NCBI RefSeq assembly: GCF_017876775.1
Contig: NZ_JAGIOP010000001.1
Location: 248,001 to 312,000, forward strand
Direction: 5' to 3'
Origin: Mycolicibacterium lutetiense
GTDB lineage: Bacteria; Actinomycetota; Actinomycetes; Mycobacteriales; Mycobacteriaceae
DNA: 64,000 bases
Within the stretch, counting starts at the first letter, position 1. Each line of letters opens with the position of its first letter. Shown here piece by piece: positions 35,909 to 44,171 of this stretch. The translations under genes were made by a program, and so were the position numbers. The notes under the pieces are model-generated. The model saw nothing but the letters and a program-made list of their open reading frames with translations. It did not search any database and had not been told where the DNA came from.

Positions 35909-36610
35909 ATGAGACTGTTGCCTGTGCGCATACTTGTCGTTGACGACGATCGCGCTGTGCGCGAATCCCTGCGCCGGTCGCTTTCTTTCAATGGATATTC
36001 GGTCGAGCTCGCCCAAGATGGGGTCGAAGCGCTCGAGGCGATTTCCAATGACCGGCCTGATGCTGTGGTTCTGGACGTGATGATGCCGCGAATGGACGGC
36101 CTGGAAGTGTGCCGGCAGCTACGCAGCACCGGTGACGACCTGCCCATCCTGGTGCTGACCGCCCGCGACACGACCTCCGAGAAGGTCGCCGGGTTGGATG
36201 CAGGCGCAGACGACTACCTGCCCAAGCCGTTCGCACTCGAGGAGCTGCTGGCGCGGATGCGGGCGTTGCTCCGCCGGACCGTCAGCGACGATGGCTCCGA
36301 TTCGCAGAAGATGTCGTTCTCCGACCTGACCCTCGACCCGGTGACCCGCGAGGTCACCCGCGGCGAACGTCAGATCAGCCTCACTCGCACCGAGTTCTCG
36401 CTGCTGGAAATGCTGATCGCCAACCCGCGGCGGGTGCTGACCCGTAGCCGCATCCTCGAAGAGGTCTGGGGTTTCGACTTCCCGACTTCGGGCAACGCCC
36501 TCGAGGTGTACATCGGCTACCTGCGCCGCAAGACCGAGGCCGAAGGTGAGATCCGGTTGATCCACACCGTGCGCGGCGTCGGCTACGTCCTGCGCGAAAC
36601 TCCTCCCTGA
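35909..36610 (+). CDS. mprA: Response regulator MprA (OmpR/PhoB family)
   Basis: MprA is the DNA-binding regulator of the MprAB envelope-stress/persistence system and controls sigE, pepD and its own operon. The receiver domain has the acidic pair DDD near the start, phospho-acceptor Asp in [12 protein letters not shown], and Lys in [15 protein letters not shown] winged-helix output domain follows (about 135-230), with [14 protein letters not shown]. Near identity with M. tuberculosis MprA from [19 protein letters not shown] to [11 protein letters not shown] makes the call firm. The start is uncertain: ATG at 35909 (233 aa) or GTG at 35924 (228 aa). The latter leaves more room between the MprA-box repeat and the start. 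Confidence 0.96.
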   Translation: MRLLPVRILVVDDDRAVRESLRRSLSFNGYSVELAQDGVEALEAISNDRPDAVVLDVMMPRMDGLEVCRQLRSTGDDLPILVLTARDTTSEKVAGLDAGADDYLPKPFALEELLARMRALLRRTVSDDGSDSQKMSFSDLTLDPVTREVTRGERQISLTRTEFSLLEMLIANPRRVLTRSRILEEVWGFDFPTSGNALEVYIGYLRRKTEAEGEIRLIHTVRGVGYVLRETPP

Positions 36611-36614
36611 TTTG

Positions 36615-38114
36615 ATGGCGCTCAACGGAAACACCTGGCGAGCCGCCACCGACTCTGGGCGGCTCGCGGCCGTGAACCTACGGAACACCAGCTCACTGTC
36701 ATTGCGCTGGCGCGTGATGATGCTCGCGATGTCGATGGTTGCGATGGTGGTCGTCCTGATGGCCGTCGCCGTCTACGCCGTGGTCTCCCGTGCGCTCTAT
36801 GACGACCTGGACAACCAGCTGCACAGCCGCGCCCGGCTGCTCATCGAGAGTGGATCGCTGGCGGCCGATCCCGGCAAGGCGATCGAGGGCACCGCGTACT
36901 CCGACGTCAACGCGATGCTGGTGATCCCGGGCCGCTCGATCTACACGGCCAACCAGCAGGGCCAGATGCTGCCGCTGGGCAGAGCGGAGAAGGACGTCAT
37001 CTCGGGCGAGCTGCTGATGTCCCTGCGCACCGCCAACCACCAGCGGGTGCTCGCAGTGCATCTGGCCAACGGCAGCTCCCTGCTGATCTCCAAGAGCCTG
37101 GCACCCACTGTCCAAGTGCTGAGACGTCTGGGCACGGTGCTGCTCATCGTCGGCGGTGTCGGCGTGGCGGTGGCGGCCATGGCCGGCGGTGCGGTGGCCA
37201 GAGCCGGGCTCAGACCGGTGGGCAGACTCACCGAAGCTGCCGAGCGGGTGGCCCGCACCGACGATCTTCGGCCCATCCCGGTGGTCGGCAGCGACGAGTT
37301 GGCCCGGCTCACCGAGGCGTTCAACATGATGTTGCGGGCGTTGGCCGAATCGCGGGAACGCCAGTCCCGGCTGGTCTCCGACGCCGGGCACGAGCTGAGA
37401 ACCCCGCTGACATCGCTGCGCACCAACGTCGAACTGTTGATGGCCTCGCAGGCGCCCGGGGCGCCGCCGCTGCCCAAGGACGAGATGGACGGGCTGCAGA
37501 CGGATGTGGTCGCCCAGATCGAGGAGCTCTCCACCCTGGTCGGCGATCTCGTCGATCTCACCCGCGACGATGCGGGCGGTATCAACCCGGAGCCCGTCGA
37601 CATGTCCGAGGTGGTCGACCGCAGCCTGGAGCGGGTCCGGCGGCGCCGCAACGACATCGAATTCGACGTCGACATCGTCGGTTGGCAGGTGTTCGGTGAT
37701 GCGCCCGGACTGGGCCGTGCCGTGCTGAACCTGCTCGACAACGCCGCGAAGTGGAGTCCGGCCGGTGGACGCGTCGGTGTCCGGTTGCATCAGGTCGATC
37801 CGACGCATGCCGAGCTGGTGGTCTCCGACCACGGGCCCGGTATCCCGCCGCAGGAACGTGCGCTCGTGTTCGAGCGGTTCTACCGATCGGATGCTGCCAG
37901 GGCGATGCCGGGATCGGGCCTCGGACTGGCTATCGTCCAGCAGGTGGTGCTCAAGCACGGCGGTGCACTACGCATCGACGAGACCGTGCCGGGCGGCACC
38001 CCACCGGGGGCTTCGTTTCACATGGTGCTGCCGGGGCAGCCGATCTCGAATACCGATGCGACACATCTGCACCGAGTCGGTGGCGCGCACAGCGTCGGCG
38101 CGGAGGAAAGGTGA
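36615..38114 (+). CDS. mprB: Sensor histidine kinase MprB
   Basis: A 499-residue membrane kinase partner of MprA. Two transmembrane helices (about 36-58 and 172-196) enclose an extracytoplasmic sensor domain of roughly 115 residues. HAMP (about 195-245), the H-box DAGHELRTPLTSLR with phospho-acceptor His, and the ATPase N/G boxes (NLLDNAAKWSPAG, DHGPGIP, GSGLGLAI) follow. M. tuberculosis MprB starts differently over the first ~25 residues and then matches closely. The start ATG at 36615 follows the mprA stop by 4 bases, so the two are one operon. Confidence 0.96.
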   Translation: MALNGNTWRAATDSGRLAAVNLRNTSSLSLRWRVMMLAMSMVAMVVVLMAVAVYAVVSRALYDDLDNQLHSRARLLIESGSLAADPGKAIEGTAYSDVNAMLVIPGRSIYTANQQGQMLPLGRAEKDVISGELLMSLRTANHQRVLAVHLANGSSLLISKSLAPTVQVLRRLGTVLLIVGGVGVAVAAMAGGAVARAGLRPVGRLTEAAERVARTDDLRPIPVVGSDELARLTEAFNMMLRALAESRERQSRLVSDAGHELRTPLTSLRTNVELLMASQAPGAPPLPKDEMDGLQTDVVAQIEELSTLVGDLVDLTRDDAGGINPEPVDMSEVVDRSLERVRRRRNDIEFDVDIVGWQVFGDAPGLGRAVLNLLDNAAKWSPAGGRVGVRLHQVDPTHAELVVSDHGPGIPPQERALVFERFYRSDAARAMPGSGLGLAIVQQVVLKHGGALRIDETVPGGTPPGASFHMVLPGQPISNTDATHLHRVGGAHSVGAEER

Positions 38115-38158
38115 GAGAGTGAAGTCGGTCGGGGGACCAGTCACGGATGGATCAGAAA

Positions 38159-38177
38159 TCTCTAAGTGGATTCTCAG
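38159..38177 (+). promoter_or_regulatory. MprA-box-like direct repeat before pepD
   Basis: TCTCTAAG-TGG-ATTCTCAG: two related 8-mers spaced 3 bp (period 11), the same geometry as before mprA. It lies about 130 bp upstream of the pepD start, in the mprB-pepD gap. Confidence 0.6.
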
Positions 38178-38308
38178 CCCATCTGGGCAACCAAGGTGAC
38201 CACTTCGTCGTTTGACGAAGTGACGGACGCGAGGGCTGGACATACGGGTCGGACCGGATCGGCGTGACTGGCCGGCGGACCTTTTATAAGAGAAGAGCAC
38301 GCAGCACA

Positions 38309-39697
38309 ATGACGAACCACCCGAGGTACCCCCAGCAGCCGGAGCAGCATCCCGGCGGCGCCCCCGGATACGCCGGTGCGCGTCCTGATCCTTATCAACC
38401 ACAGCAGTACGACTGGCGATACGCGCGGCAACAACCGCAGCAGCAGCAACAGCAACACCAGAGCCAACAACACCAGAGCCAACAACACCAGCCGCCGCCG
38501 CAGCAGGCCTACCGCGCGCCGTATGACCCGTACCGGATTCCGGCCAGCCCGCAGCCTGTCCCGGCGAAGAAGCGGTCCAAGACCGGCTTGTTGGCCGGGG
38601 CGCTCGCGGTGGCCGTGGTCTCGGCAGGCATCGGTGGCGGTGTCAGCACCCTCATGCACGACGACCACCCGCGCCTGGGCAACTACGGCCTCGGCGCCGC
38701 GCCGACCGTCCCCGCGGCCGCCCTGCCGCCGGGCTCGGTGGAGCAGGTGGCGGCCAAGGTGGTGCCGAGTGTGGTCAAGCTCGAGACCGACCTGGGCCGC
38801 GCCTCCGAGGAGGGGTCCGGCATCATCCTCACCGCCGACGGCCTGATCCTGACCAATAACCATGTCGTGCAGGCCGCCAAGCCGGGCGGGCCCGGCCCCG
38901 CGCCAGTACCGGGAGGGGCACCGGCACCAGCCGGCGCACAGACCAAGGTGACGTTCTCCGACGGGACCACCAAGTCGTTCACCGTGGTGGGCACCGACCC
39001 CAGCAGTGACATCGCGGTGGTGCGGGCGCAGGACGTCTCGGGCCTCACCCCGATCACGATCGGTTCCTCGGCCAACCTGCGGGTGGGCCAGGACGTTGTG
39101 GCCGTCGGGTCGCCGCTGGGCCTCGAAGGCACCGTCACCACCGGCATCGTCAGCGCCCTCAACCGGCCGGTGGCCGCCGGCGGCGACGCGAAGAACCAGA
39201 ACACCGTTCTCGACGCAATCCAGACCGACGCTGCGATCAACCCGGGCAACTCCGGGGGCGCGCTGGTCAACATGAACGGCGAGCTCGTCGGCATCAACTC
39301 GGCGATCGCCACCATGGGCGGGGATTCACCGCAGGCCCAGAGCGGCTCGATCGGGCTGGGTTTCGCGATCCCGGTGGATCAGGCCAAGCGGATCGCCGAT
39401 GAGCTGATCCAGAACGGGACGGCCTCGCACGCCTCGCTGGGCGTGCAGGTCAGCAATGACACCACCAGCGACGGCGCCAAGATCGTCGAGGTCACCAACG
39501 GCGGGGCCGCGGCGGCAGCCGGTCTACCCAGCGGTGTTGTGGTCACCAAGGTCGATGACCGGGTGATCGGTAGTGCTGACGCGCTCGTGGCCGCGGTGCG
39601 GTCCAAGGCCCCCGGCGACAAGGTCACGCTGACCTTCCTCGGCGAGGGCGGCAAGCCGCAGACCATCGAGGTCACCCTCGGCAGGGCCGAGCAGTGA
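38309..39697 (+). CDS. pepD: HtrA-like serine protease PepD
   Basis: A 462-residue membrane-anchored HtrA protease acting outside the cytoplasm in envelope quality control; it is part of the MprAB-SigE stress circuit. A cytoplasmic N-terminal tail of about 85 residues is Gln/His/Pro-rich. One transmembrane helix (about 93-113) precedes the protease domain, with His in NNHVVQ, Asp in SSDIAVV and Ser in NPGNSGGAL. A PDZ domain (about 365-455) ends the protein. ATG at 38309 is preferred to the frame start at 38264. The tail has a repeated QSQQHQ block, coded by a 15-bp repeat. The stop overlaps moaB2. Confidence 0.95.
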   Translation: MTNHPRYPQQPEQHPGGAPGYAGARPDPYQPQQYDWRYARQQPQQQQQQHQSQQHQSQQHQPPPQQAYRAPYDPYRIPASPQPVPAKKRSKTGLLAGALAVAVVSAGIGGGVSTLMHDDHPRLGNYGLGAAPTVPAAALPPGSVEQVAAKVVPSVVKLETDLGRASEEGSGIILTADGLILTNNHVVQAAKPGGPGPAPVPGGAPAPAGAQTKVTFSDGTTKSFTVVGTDPSSDIAVVRAQDVSGLTPITIGSSANLRVGQDVVAVGSPLGLEGTVTTGIVSALNRPVAAGGDAKNQNTVLDAIQTDAAINPGNSGGALVNMNGELVGINSAIATMGGDSPQAQSGSIGLGFAIPVDQAKRIADELIQNGTASHASLGVQVSNDTTSDGAKIVEVTNGGAAAAAGLPSGVVVTKVDDRVIGSADALVAAVRSKAPGDKVTLTFLGEGGKPQTIEVTLGRAEQ

Positions 39698-40272
39698 GCA
39701 CGCTGATCGGACCCGGCGAGATGGCCACACTGCGTCTGGCTACACCGTTGTCTGCCGCCGGATATACGGTTGCAGGCATGGAACAGCCAGGGGAGTTGGT
39801 GGGCCGGGCGCTCGTCGTCGTCGTAGATGACCGCACTGCACATGGCGAAGAGGACCACAGCGGTCCGTTGGTCACAGAGTTGTTGGGTGAGGCCGGATTC
39901 GTCGTCGACGGTGTCGTGGTCGTCGCCGCGGACGAAGTCGAGATCCGCAACGCGCTGAATACCGCGGTGATCGGCGGCGTCGATCTGGTGGTGTCGGTGG
40001 GCGGGACGGGGGTGACACCGCGCGATGTGACGCCGGAGGCCACCCTCGACATCCTCGACCGCGACCTGCTGGGTATCGCCGAGGCGTTGCGCGCGTCGGG
40101 ACTTTCGGCCGGCATCGTCGATGCCGGGCTGTCCCGCGGCCTGTGCGGAGTCTCGGGCAGCACGCTGGTGGTGAACATCGCCGGGTCACGTGCGGCGGTG
40201 CGCGACGGTATGGCCACACTCGGGCCACTGGCCGCACAAGTGATAGGCCAGCTGTCAAGCTTGGAGATCTGA
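39694..40272 (+). CDS. moaB2: MoaB/Mog-family molybdopterin-binding protein
   Basis: A 192-residue protein (from the GTG at 39694) of the MoaB/MogA family, which adenylylates molybdopterin in molybdenum cofactor synthesis. It has the family motif VSVGGTGVTPRDVTPEAT and the C-terminal GLCGVSGSTLVVNIAGS. GTG at 39694 overlaps the pepD stop (GTGA) and is used here. ATG at 39721 or 39778 would give shorter products; the one from 39778 (MEQPGELVG) is closest to conserved starts. The gene is probably co-transcribed with pepD, as in M. tuberculosis (Rv0983-Rv0984). Confidence 0.92.
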   Translation: MSTLIGPGEMATLRLATPLSAAGYTVAGMEQPGELVGRALVVVVDDRTAHGEEDHSGPLVTELLGEAGFVVDGVVVVAADEVEIRNALNTAVIGGVDLVVSVGGTGVTPRDVTPEATLDILDRDLLGIAEALRASGLSAGIVDAGLSRGLCGVSGSTLVVNIAGSRAAVRDGMATLGPLAAQVIGQLSSLEI

Positions 40273-40281
40273 GCGCAAGGA

Positions 40282-40310
40282 AGAAACGGCGGCCATCGGC
40301 CGCCGTTTCT
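40282..40310 (+). terminator. moaB2 intrinsic terminator
   Basis: A 13-bp perfect stem AGAAACGGCGGCC / GGCCGCCGTTTCT with a 3-base loop, followed by TTTTTTG. It is the best textbook terminator in the window. Confidence 0.97.
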
Positions 40311-40418
40311 TTTTTTGCCAATGTCTCGCGCAGTGTTCATGCTGGTTAAGAGCAGGTTAACGACTGCTTGCGTATCGCCCGATCTAGAGTGTGGGCTTCG
40401 TCACAAAGGAGGATCGCG

Positions 40419-40583
40419 ATGCCGGAAGCGAATAAATCGTCCCGTCACGCAGTTAACAAGATCTTCGGTGAGGCTCTCCCGGACATCGCTCCCGACGAAC
40501 GGGACACCGATTCGCCAGACGACGAAGCCGACCGTGACCGGTGGCTGCGGAACAACATTCCGCCGCATCATCATGACCTGTGA
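40419..40583 (+). CDS. Small acidic protein of unknown function, 54 aa
   Basis: A short free-standing gene with a perfect ribosome site (AAAGGAGG, 6 bases before ATG at 40419). The product is strongly acidic in its centre (DIAPDERDTDSPDDEADRDR), begins MPEANKSSRHAVNKIFGEAL and ends with a His cluster, PPHHHDL. It has no signal peptide or membrane segment and is predicted soluble, partly disordered. The terminator upstream and the long gap downstream suggest its own promoter. It sits between moaB2 and the porin gene. I recognise no domain. Confidence 0.7.
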   Translation: MPEANKSSRHAVNKIFGEALPDIAPDERDTDSPDDEADRDRWLRNNIPPHHHDL

Positions 40584-40965
40584 GCGGCCTGTCAGCGTAG
40601 GAACCCCCCATCTGGGGTGTGGCCTGAGCCTCAGCATGTCGTTCAGGCGAACGGCGTCACAGCATTGCCCCGCGGTCCAACTTGCAGCATCAGGGCGTTG
40701 TGCACCGATGCGCCTCCGGGACCCAGCAAATTTTTGAGCGCCTGAACGAATGCAGCTCTCGCGATATGTGCTTGCGTTGCCGCCGGAATGCCCTGCCGTT
40801 ATGTTCCTCGTGTCAAAGACGATGTGCATTAGGTAAGAGCGACATGTGGAGTTCCTAATCCACGCCACGTGTTGGTCTTGCGCGGCGGTACGGTCTGCGG
40901 GGGACCGTAACGCCGACCACAAACGGTGGGCCTCTGGGAGCGCCGGCGATATGGCTAGGGAGAAT
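40584..40965. other. 382-bp upstream region of the porin gene
   Basis: No credible gene. It ends with GGGAGAAT as ribosome site before the porin ATG. Long upstream regions and leaders are known for mspA-type porin genes in M. smegmatis, so this gap probably holds a distant promoter and long 5' UTR. I could not identify a -10/-35 pair with confidence. Confidence 0.5.
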
Positions 40966-41601
40966 ATGAAGGCATTCAGTCGGGTGCTGGTCGTGATGGT
41001 CGCAGCCATCGCGACGTTGTTTACGAGCACGGGCATTTCTCATGCGGGTCTGGACAATGAACTGAGCCTGGTCGACGGCCAGGATCGGACCTTGACCGTT
41101 CAGCAGTGGGACACCTTCCTCAACGGTGTCTTCCCCCTGGACCGCAACCGGCTGACCCGTGAATGGTTCCATTCCGGCCGGGCGAAGTACCACGTCGAGG
41201 GCCCGGGGGCAGATGAGTTCGAGGGCACCTTGGAGCTGGGCTACCAGATCGGTTTCCCCTGGTCGCTGGGCGTCGGGATCAACTTCTCCTACACCACCCC
41301 CAACATCCTGATCGACGACGGTGACATCACCGGACCGCCCTTCGGCCTCGAGTCCGTGATCACCCCGAACCTGTTCCCGGGTGTGTCGATCAGCGCCGAC
41401 CTGGGCAACGGCCCCGGTATTCAGGAAGTGGCGACGTTCTCGGTGGACGTCAAGGGCCCGGCCGGTGGCGTGGCGGTGTCCAATGCGCACGGCACGGTGA
41501 CCGGTGCGGCCGGTGGTGTGTTGCTCCGTCCGTTCGCCCGCCTGATCGCCTCGACCGGTGACAGCGTCACCACCTACGGCGAGCCCTGGAACATGAACTA
41601 G
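40966..41601 (+). CDS. mspC: MspA-family outer-membrane porin
   Basis: A 211-residue precursor with a 27-residue signal peptide (cleavage before GLDNELS), giving a 184-residue mature subunit like MspA. MspA-type porins form octameric outer-membrane channels for small hydrophilic nutrients. The mature chain is almost the same as MspA, including the constriction-loop acids in LIDDGDITGP. It differs around residue 50 of the mature chain (AKYHVEGPG) and near VDVKGPAGG. The position beside mscL and pepD matches mspC of M. smegmatis (from memory), hence the symbol. ATG at 40966 has GGGAG upstream. It is convergent with mscL across a strong hairpin. Confidence 0.95.
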   Translation: MKAFSRVLVVMVAAIATLFTSTGISHAGLDNELSLVDGQDRTLTVQQWDTFLNGVFPLDRNRLTREWFHSGRAKYHVEGPGADEFEGTLELGYQIGFPWSLGVGINFSYTTPNILIDDGDITGPPFGLESVITPNLFPGVSISADLGNGPGIQEVATFSVDVKGPAGGVAVSNAHGTVTGAAGGVLLRPFARLIASTGDSVTTYGEPWNMN

Positions 41602-41617
41602 GCACTGATCTGAAGCT

Positions 41618-41663
41618 CACACCAAAGCAGCCCCTGGATTCATCCAGGGGCTGCTTTGGTGTG
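41618..41663. terminator. Bidirectional terminator between porin and mscL
   Basis: A perfect 22-bp stem with a 2-base loop; the inner arms read CAGCCCCTGGAT / ATCCAGGGGCTG. It ends 5 bases from the mscL stop and 17 bases after the porin stop. Confidence 0.95.
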
Positions 41664-41667
41664 CGGG

Positions 41668-42135
41668 CTACTTGTCGCCGCGGTCGGCACTCGTGTGCCT
41701 GGCGGTGTCGGGGCTGGGGCCCGTGCCGGGGCCGCTGACGTGCTTGCCGGCCGAGCCGTTTTCGTTCAGGAGATCACGAATCTCGGTGAGGAGGCTCAGC
41801 TCGGTGTCCTGGGCCTGTTCCACCTCGCCGCGCTCGCGCAGCTTCTTGTACGGCAGGACGATGACGAAGTAGATCACCGCCGCTACCAGGATGAAGTTGA
41901 TGAAGGCCGACACGACGGCATTCAAGTCGATGAACGTCTCGGGATCGCCGCCGAGTGAGATCTTGAGGATGCCGTACTCGCTGTCGGGGCCGGCGCCGAT
42001 CCGGTCGATCAGCGGCTGCACCACCTTTTCGGTGAAGGCGGTGACCAAGCCGGTGAAGGCGGCGCCGATGACCACAGCAACCGCAAGATCGATGACATTG
42101 CCGCGAGACAGAAACTCTTTGAAGCCCTTCAACAT
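41668..42135 (-). CDS. mscL: Large-conductance mechanosensitive channel
   Basis: A 155-residue MscL subunit; the pentamer opens under membrane tension to release solutes during osmotic downshock. TM1 (about 12-40) includes [17 protein letters not shown] with the hydrophobic gate, and TM2 (about 67-92) is followed by the cytoplasmic helix and a polar tail of about 30 residues. ATG at 42135 is preceded by GGGAGGGT and begins the usual [16 protein letters not shown]. It has about the usual mycobacterial length, near 151 residues. Confidence 0.97.
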   Translation of the reverse strand: MLKGFKEFLSRGNVIDLAVAVVIGAAFTGLVTAFTEKVVQPLIDRIGAGPDSEYGILKISLGGDPETFIDLNAVVSAFINFILVAAVIYFVIVLPYKKLRERGEVEQAQDTELSLLTEIRDLLNENGSAGKHVSGPGTGPSPDTARHTSADRGDK

Positions 42136-42271
42136 GCTGCGGACCCTCCCTGCAGTGGTGTGTGTTAAGTGCGACAAGCAAACAGTAACGGAGTTGTCCG
42201 AACGGCTGGGTGATTGTGGGACAACAACTTGGATTCGTGTGAACTATGTTGTCCGGCAAGGGAACCCGATT

Positions 42272-42931
42272 TCAGTGAATCGTCACCGTGACGGCCTGCA
42301 CCAGGCTGGTGGCCGCCACCTCATTGGCTGAGCGGGCCGGCAGCGCCACCAGGGCCACGCGGTCGCTGCCCACCCCGGCCCCACGTGGCTTCTCGGAAAC
42401 CAGCACCACAACGGCGCCTGAGGCCACCACGACCGGCCGGGCCGGCTGCTTGTCGTCCAGATCGGCCGTGACTGTCAGCACGTCGACCACATCGCCGGGA
42501 CGGATCAGATCCAGTAGCGCGGTGTCGCTGAGTTTGAGCGGCACGATCCGGGCATCGGGGCCCGCAGCCGATTCGGCCAGCCGCGACCCGAGCAACCGGA
42601 CATCGGTGATCACCTCGCCACGACGGGCCGGGGCGGTCAGCGTCGCGCCGATCACCGGAGCCACGTCGCGCTGGGCGCCATCGGGCAGGGTCGCGGTGCT
42701 GCGCCGCTCGAGGCGGACGTCGGCGGCGGTCAAGGCGACGCCGGGGGACAGGTCATGAGCCGCGACCGCGATCTCGGTGTACTCGCCGTGGGGATCGGAG
42801 CGCAGGGCGGCGACGGCGGCCAGCAGCACCAATCCGGCTGCGGCGGCGCGGCGGGCGGCCACGGTGCGGGTCCAGTCGGGCCGGGCGGCAGTCAACCGAT
42901 GCCAGAGTGGCGGGTTGAGAGATTCGGCCAT
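42272..42931 (-). CDS. SAF-domain (CpaB/RcpC-like) membrane-anchored protein
   Basis: A 219-residue protein with one N-terminal hydrophobic segment (about 28-44), then a SAF domain (about 52-120: AHDLSPGVALTAADVRLERR ... ARRGEVITDVRLLGS). A second beta-rich part (about 125-215) contains RIVPLKLSD and LLDLIRPGDVVDVLTV. This is the layout of CpaB/RcpC pilus-assembly proteins, and it corresponds to Rv0990c. No other pilus genes are adjacent, so a pilus role is doubtful. ATG at 42931 (MAESLNPP) is used; the long frame extension is not protein-like. It follows the Ruc gene with 67 bp between. Confidence 0.8.
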   Translation of the reverse strand: MAESLNPPLWHRLTAARPDWTRTVAARRAAAAGLVLLAAVAALRSDPHGEYTEIAVAAHDLSPGVALTAADVRLERRSTATLPDGAQRDVAPVIGATLTAPARRGEVITDVRLLGSRLAESAAGPDARIVPLKLSDTALLDLIRPGDVVDVLTVTADLDDKQPARPVVVASGAVVVLVSEKPRGAGVGSDRVALVALPARSANEVAATSLVQAVTVTIH

Positions 42932-42998
42932 GGCGCCACGGTAGGCGCGCGACGGCCGGGTGGGAACGGCGTCTTCGCCGCCCTGTGGATAACTCGGG

Positions 42999-43331
42999 CT
43001 AGCTTGAGGTGGCCGCGGCGGGGGCGGCGCTGGAGCTGCTGGACGAGCTCGAAGAAGACGAGTCAGAAGAAGATGACGACGAGTCGGACGACGAGCTCGA
43101 CGAGCTGCTTTCCGAGCTCTTGGCCGACGAGCCGTTGGACGTACTCTTGCCCGATTCGCGGTTGTCGGTGCGGTAGAAGCCGCTTCCCTTGAACACCACG
43201 CCCACCGAGCCAAAGAGCTTGCGCAGCTTTCCGGAGCACTTGGGGCAGGAGGTCAGCGCATCGTCGCTGAAGGCCTGCACCGCGTCGAACCGATTGCCGC
43301 ACTCAGTGCATGCGTAGGAATAGGTAGGCAC
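42999..43331 (-). CDS. ruc: FmdB-type zinc-ribbon redox chaperone (Ruc, Rv0991c-like)
   Basis: A 110-residue protein. The N-terminal zinc ribbon has two CxxC pairs (CTEC and CPKC) and ends near GVVFKGSGFYRTD. The rest (about 62-110) is a disordered tail of almost only Ser with a few Asp, Lys and Ala. M. tuberculosis Rv0991c (Ruc) is a chaperone activated when the zinc ribbon is oxidised and the metal released, so that the disordered region can act; the same layout supports that role here. The start is ATG at 43331 with the usual MPTYSYACTECG opening. Confidence 0.9.
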   Translation of the reverse strand: MPTYSYACTECGNRFDAVQAFSDDALTSCPKCSGKLRKLFGSVGVVFKGSGFYRTDNRESGKSTSNGSSAKSSESSSSSSSSDSSSSSSDSSSSSSSSSSSAAPAAATSS

Positions 43332-43394
43332 GAAAACCCTCCGAGTTGGTCAAACTTGTTAGCACTCTACCGGCTCAAGTGCTAGAACCGCTAT

Positions 43395-44171
43395 GTGGGC
43401 CATGTCATTCCCGCGCGCCGTCGGCGCCGGCGCTCCGGAAGATTAGCGGTCCTGCTCGTGGTGGCGGTAATCCTGGCGGTGCTGGCCGTACTCCTGGTGG
43501 CCCGCATGCGGGAGGCAAGCCCGGTCGAGGATTCCGTGGCGCACCCGACCACGCACCCGTCAGCGTCCCCGGCCGTCGGTCCGGCGCCGGTGCAGCGGAC
43601 CCCCGGCTACGACCGGGCCCGAACGTTGTTGGCGGGGCTGCCGGTCAAGGGATGGGATCGCGACACCGACTACCTCCGGTCCCGCTTCGGTGAGGCGTGG
43701 AGCGACGACGTCAACGTCGAGTTCGGCCACAACGGCTGCAACACCCGTGACGACATCCTGCGCCGCGACCTGGCTCAGCTGACCGTCCGCCCCGGCACCT
43801 GCTACGCCGCCACCGGCATCCTCCACGACCCCTACACCGGCGTCGAGGTCGCGTTCACCCGCGGGCCCGACACCTCCAGCGCCGTGCAGATCGACCATCT
43901 CGTGTCCCTGTCGGACGCCTGGTACAAGGGTGCACGCACCTGGGACCCGCAGCGGCGCATGGACTTCGCGAACGATCCACGCAACCTGATCGCGGTGGCG
44001 GCACAGCCCAACTTCGACAAGGCGTTCCGCGACGCGGCCAGTTGGCTGCCACCCAATGCGGCATTCCGCTGCGAGTTCGTCGCCCGTCAGGTCGAGGTGA
44101 AATCGGCGTACGGACTCTGGGCGTCGGAGAAAGAGAAGCGGGCGATGTCGGACGTGCTCGACAATTGCTGA
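43395..44171 (+). CDS. Exported/anchored HNH-type nuclease-like protein (DUF1524)
   Basis: A 258-residue protein that starts at GTG 43395. An Arg-rich N-terminus leads into a hydrophobic helix (about 16-37, VLLVVAVILAVLAVLL), a Pro/Thr/Ser-rich linker (about 45-70), and then an HNH-like domain similar to DUF1524/GmrSD C-terminal. The catalytic-type core is QIDHLVSLSDAW (about 168-179) with FANDPRNLIAVAAQ downstream. Two or more cysteines (GCNTRDD, GTCYA, FRCEF, DNC) suggest disulfides outside the cell. It is divergent from the Ruc gene with a short gap. Nuclease activity is inferred from the DH...N pattern. Confidence 0.85.
   Translation: MGHVIPARRRRRRSGRLAVLLVVAVILAVLAVLLVARMREASPVEDSVAHPTTHPSASPAVGPAPVQRTPGYDRARTLLAGLPVKGWDRDTDYLRSRFGEAWSDDVNVEFGHNGCNTRDDILRRDLAQLTVRPGTCYAATGILHDPYTGVEVAFTRGPDTSSAVQIDHLVSLSDAWYKGARTWDPQRRMDFANDPRNLIAVAAQPNFDKAFRDAASWLPPNAAFRCEFVARQVEVKSAYGLWASEKEKRAMSDVLDNC

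Noticed and set aside
38420..38500. CAG/CAA-rich repeats in the start of pepD as a possible separate repeat element
   Set aside because: They lie in frame and code for the Gln/His-rich cytoplasmic tail of PepD. They are better described as coding low complexity.
40401..41036. 211-codon minus-strand frame across the porin upstream region
   Set aside because: It overlaps the small gene at 40419 and the porin start. No domain or initiation signal is visible, so it is not kept as a gene, although antisense transcription is possible.
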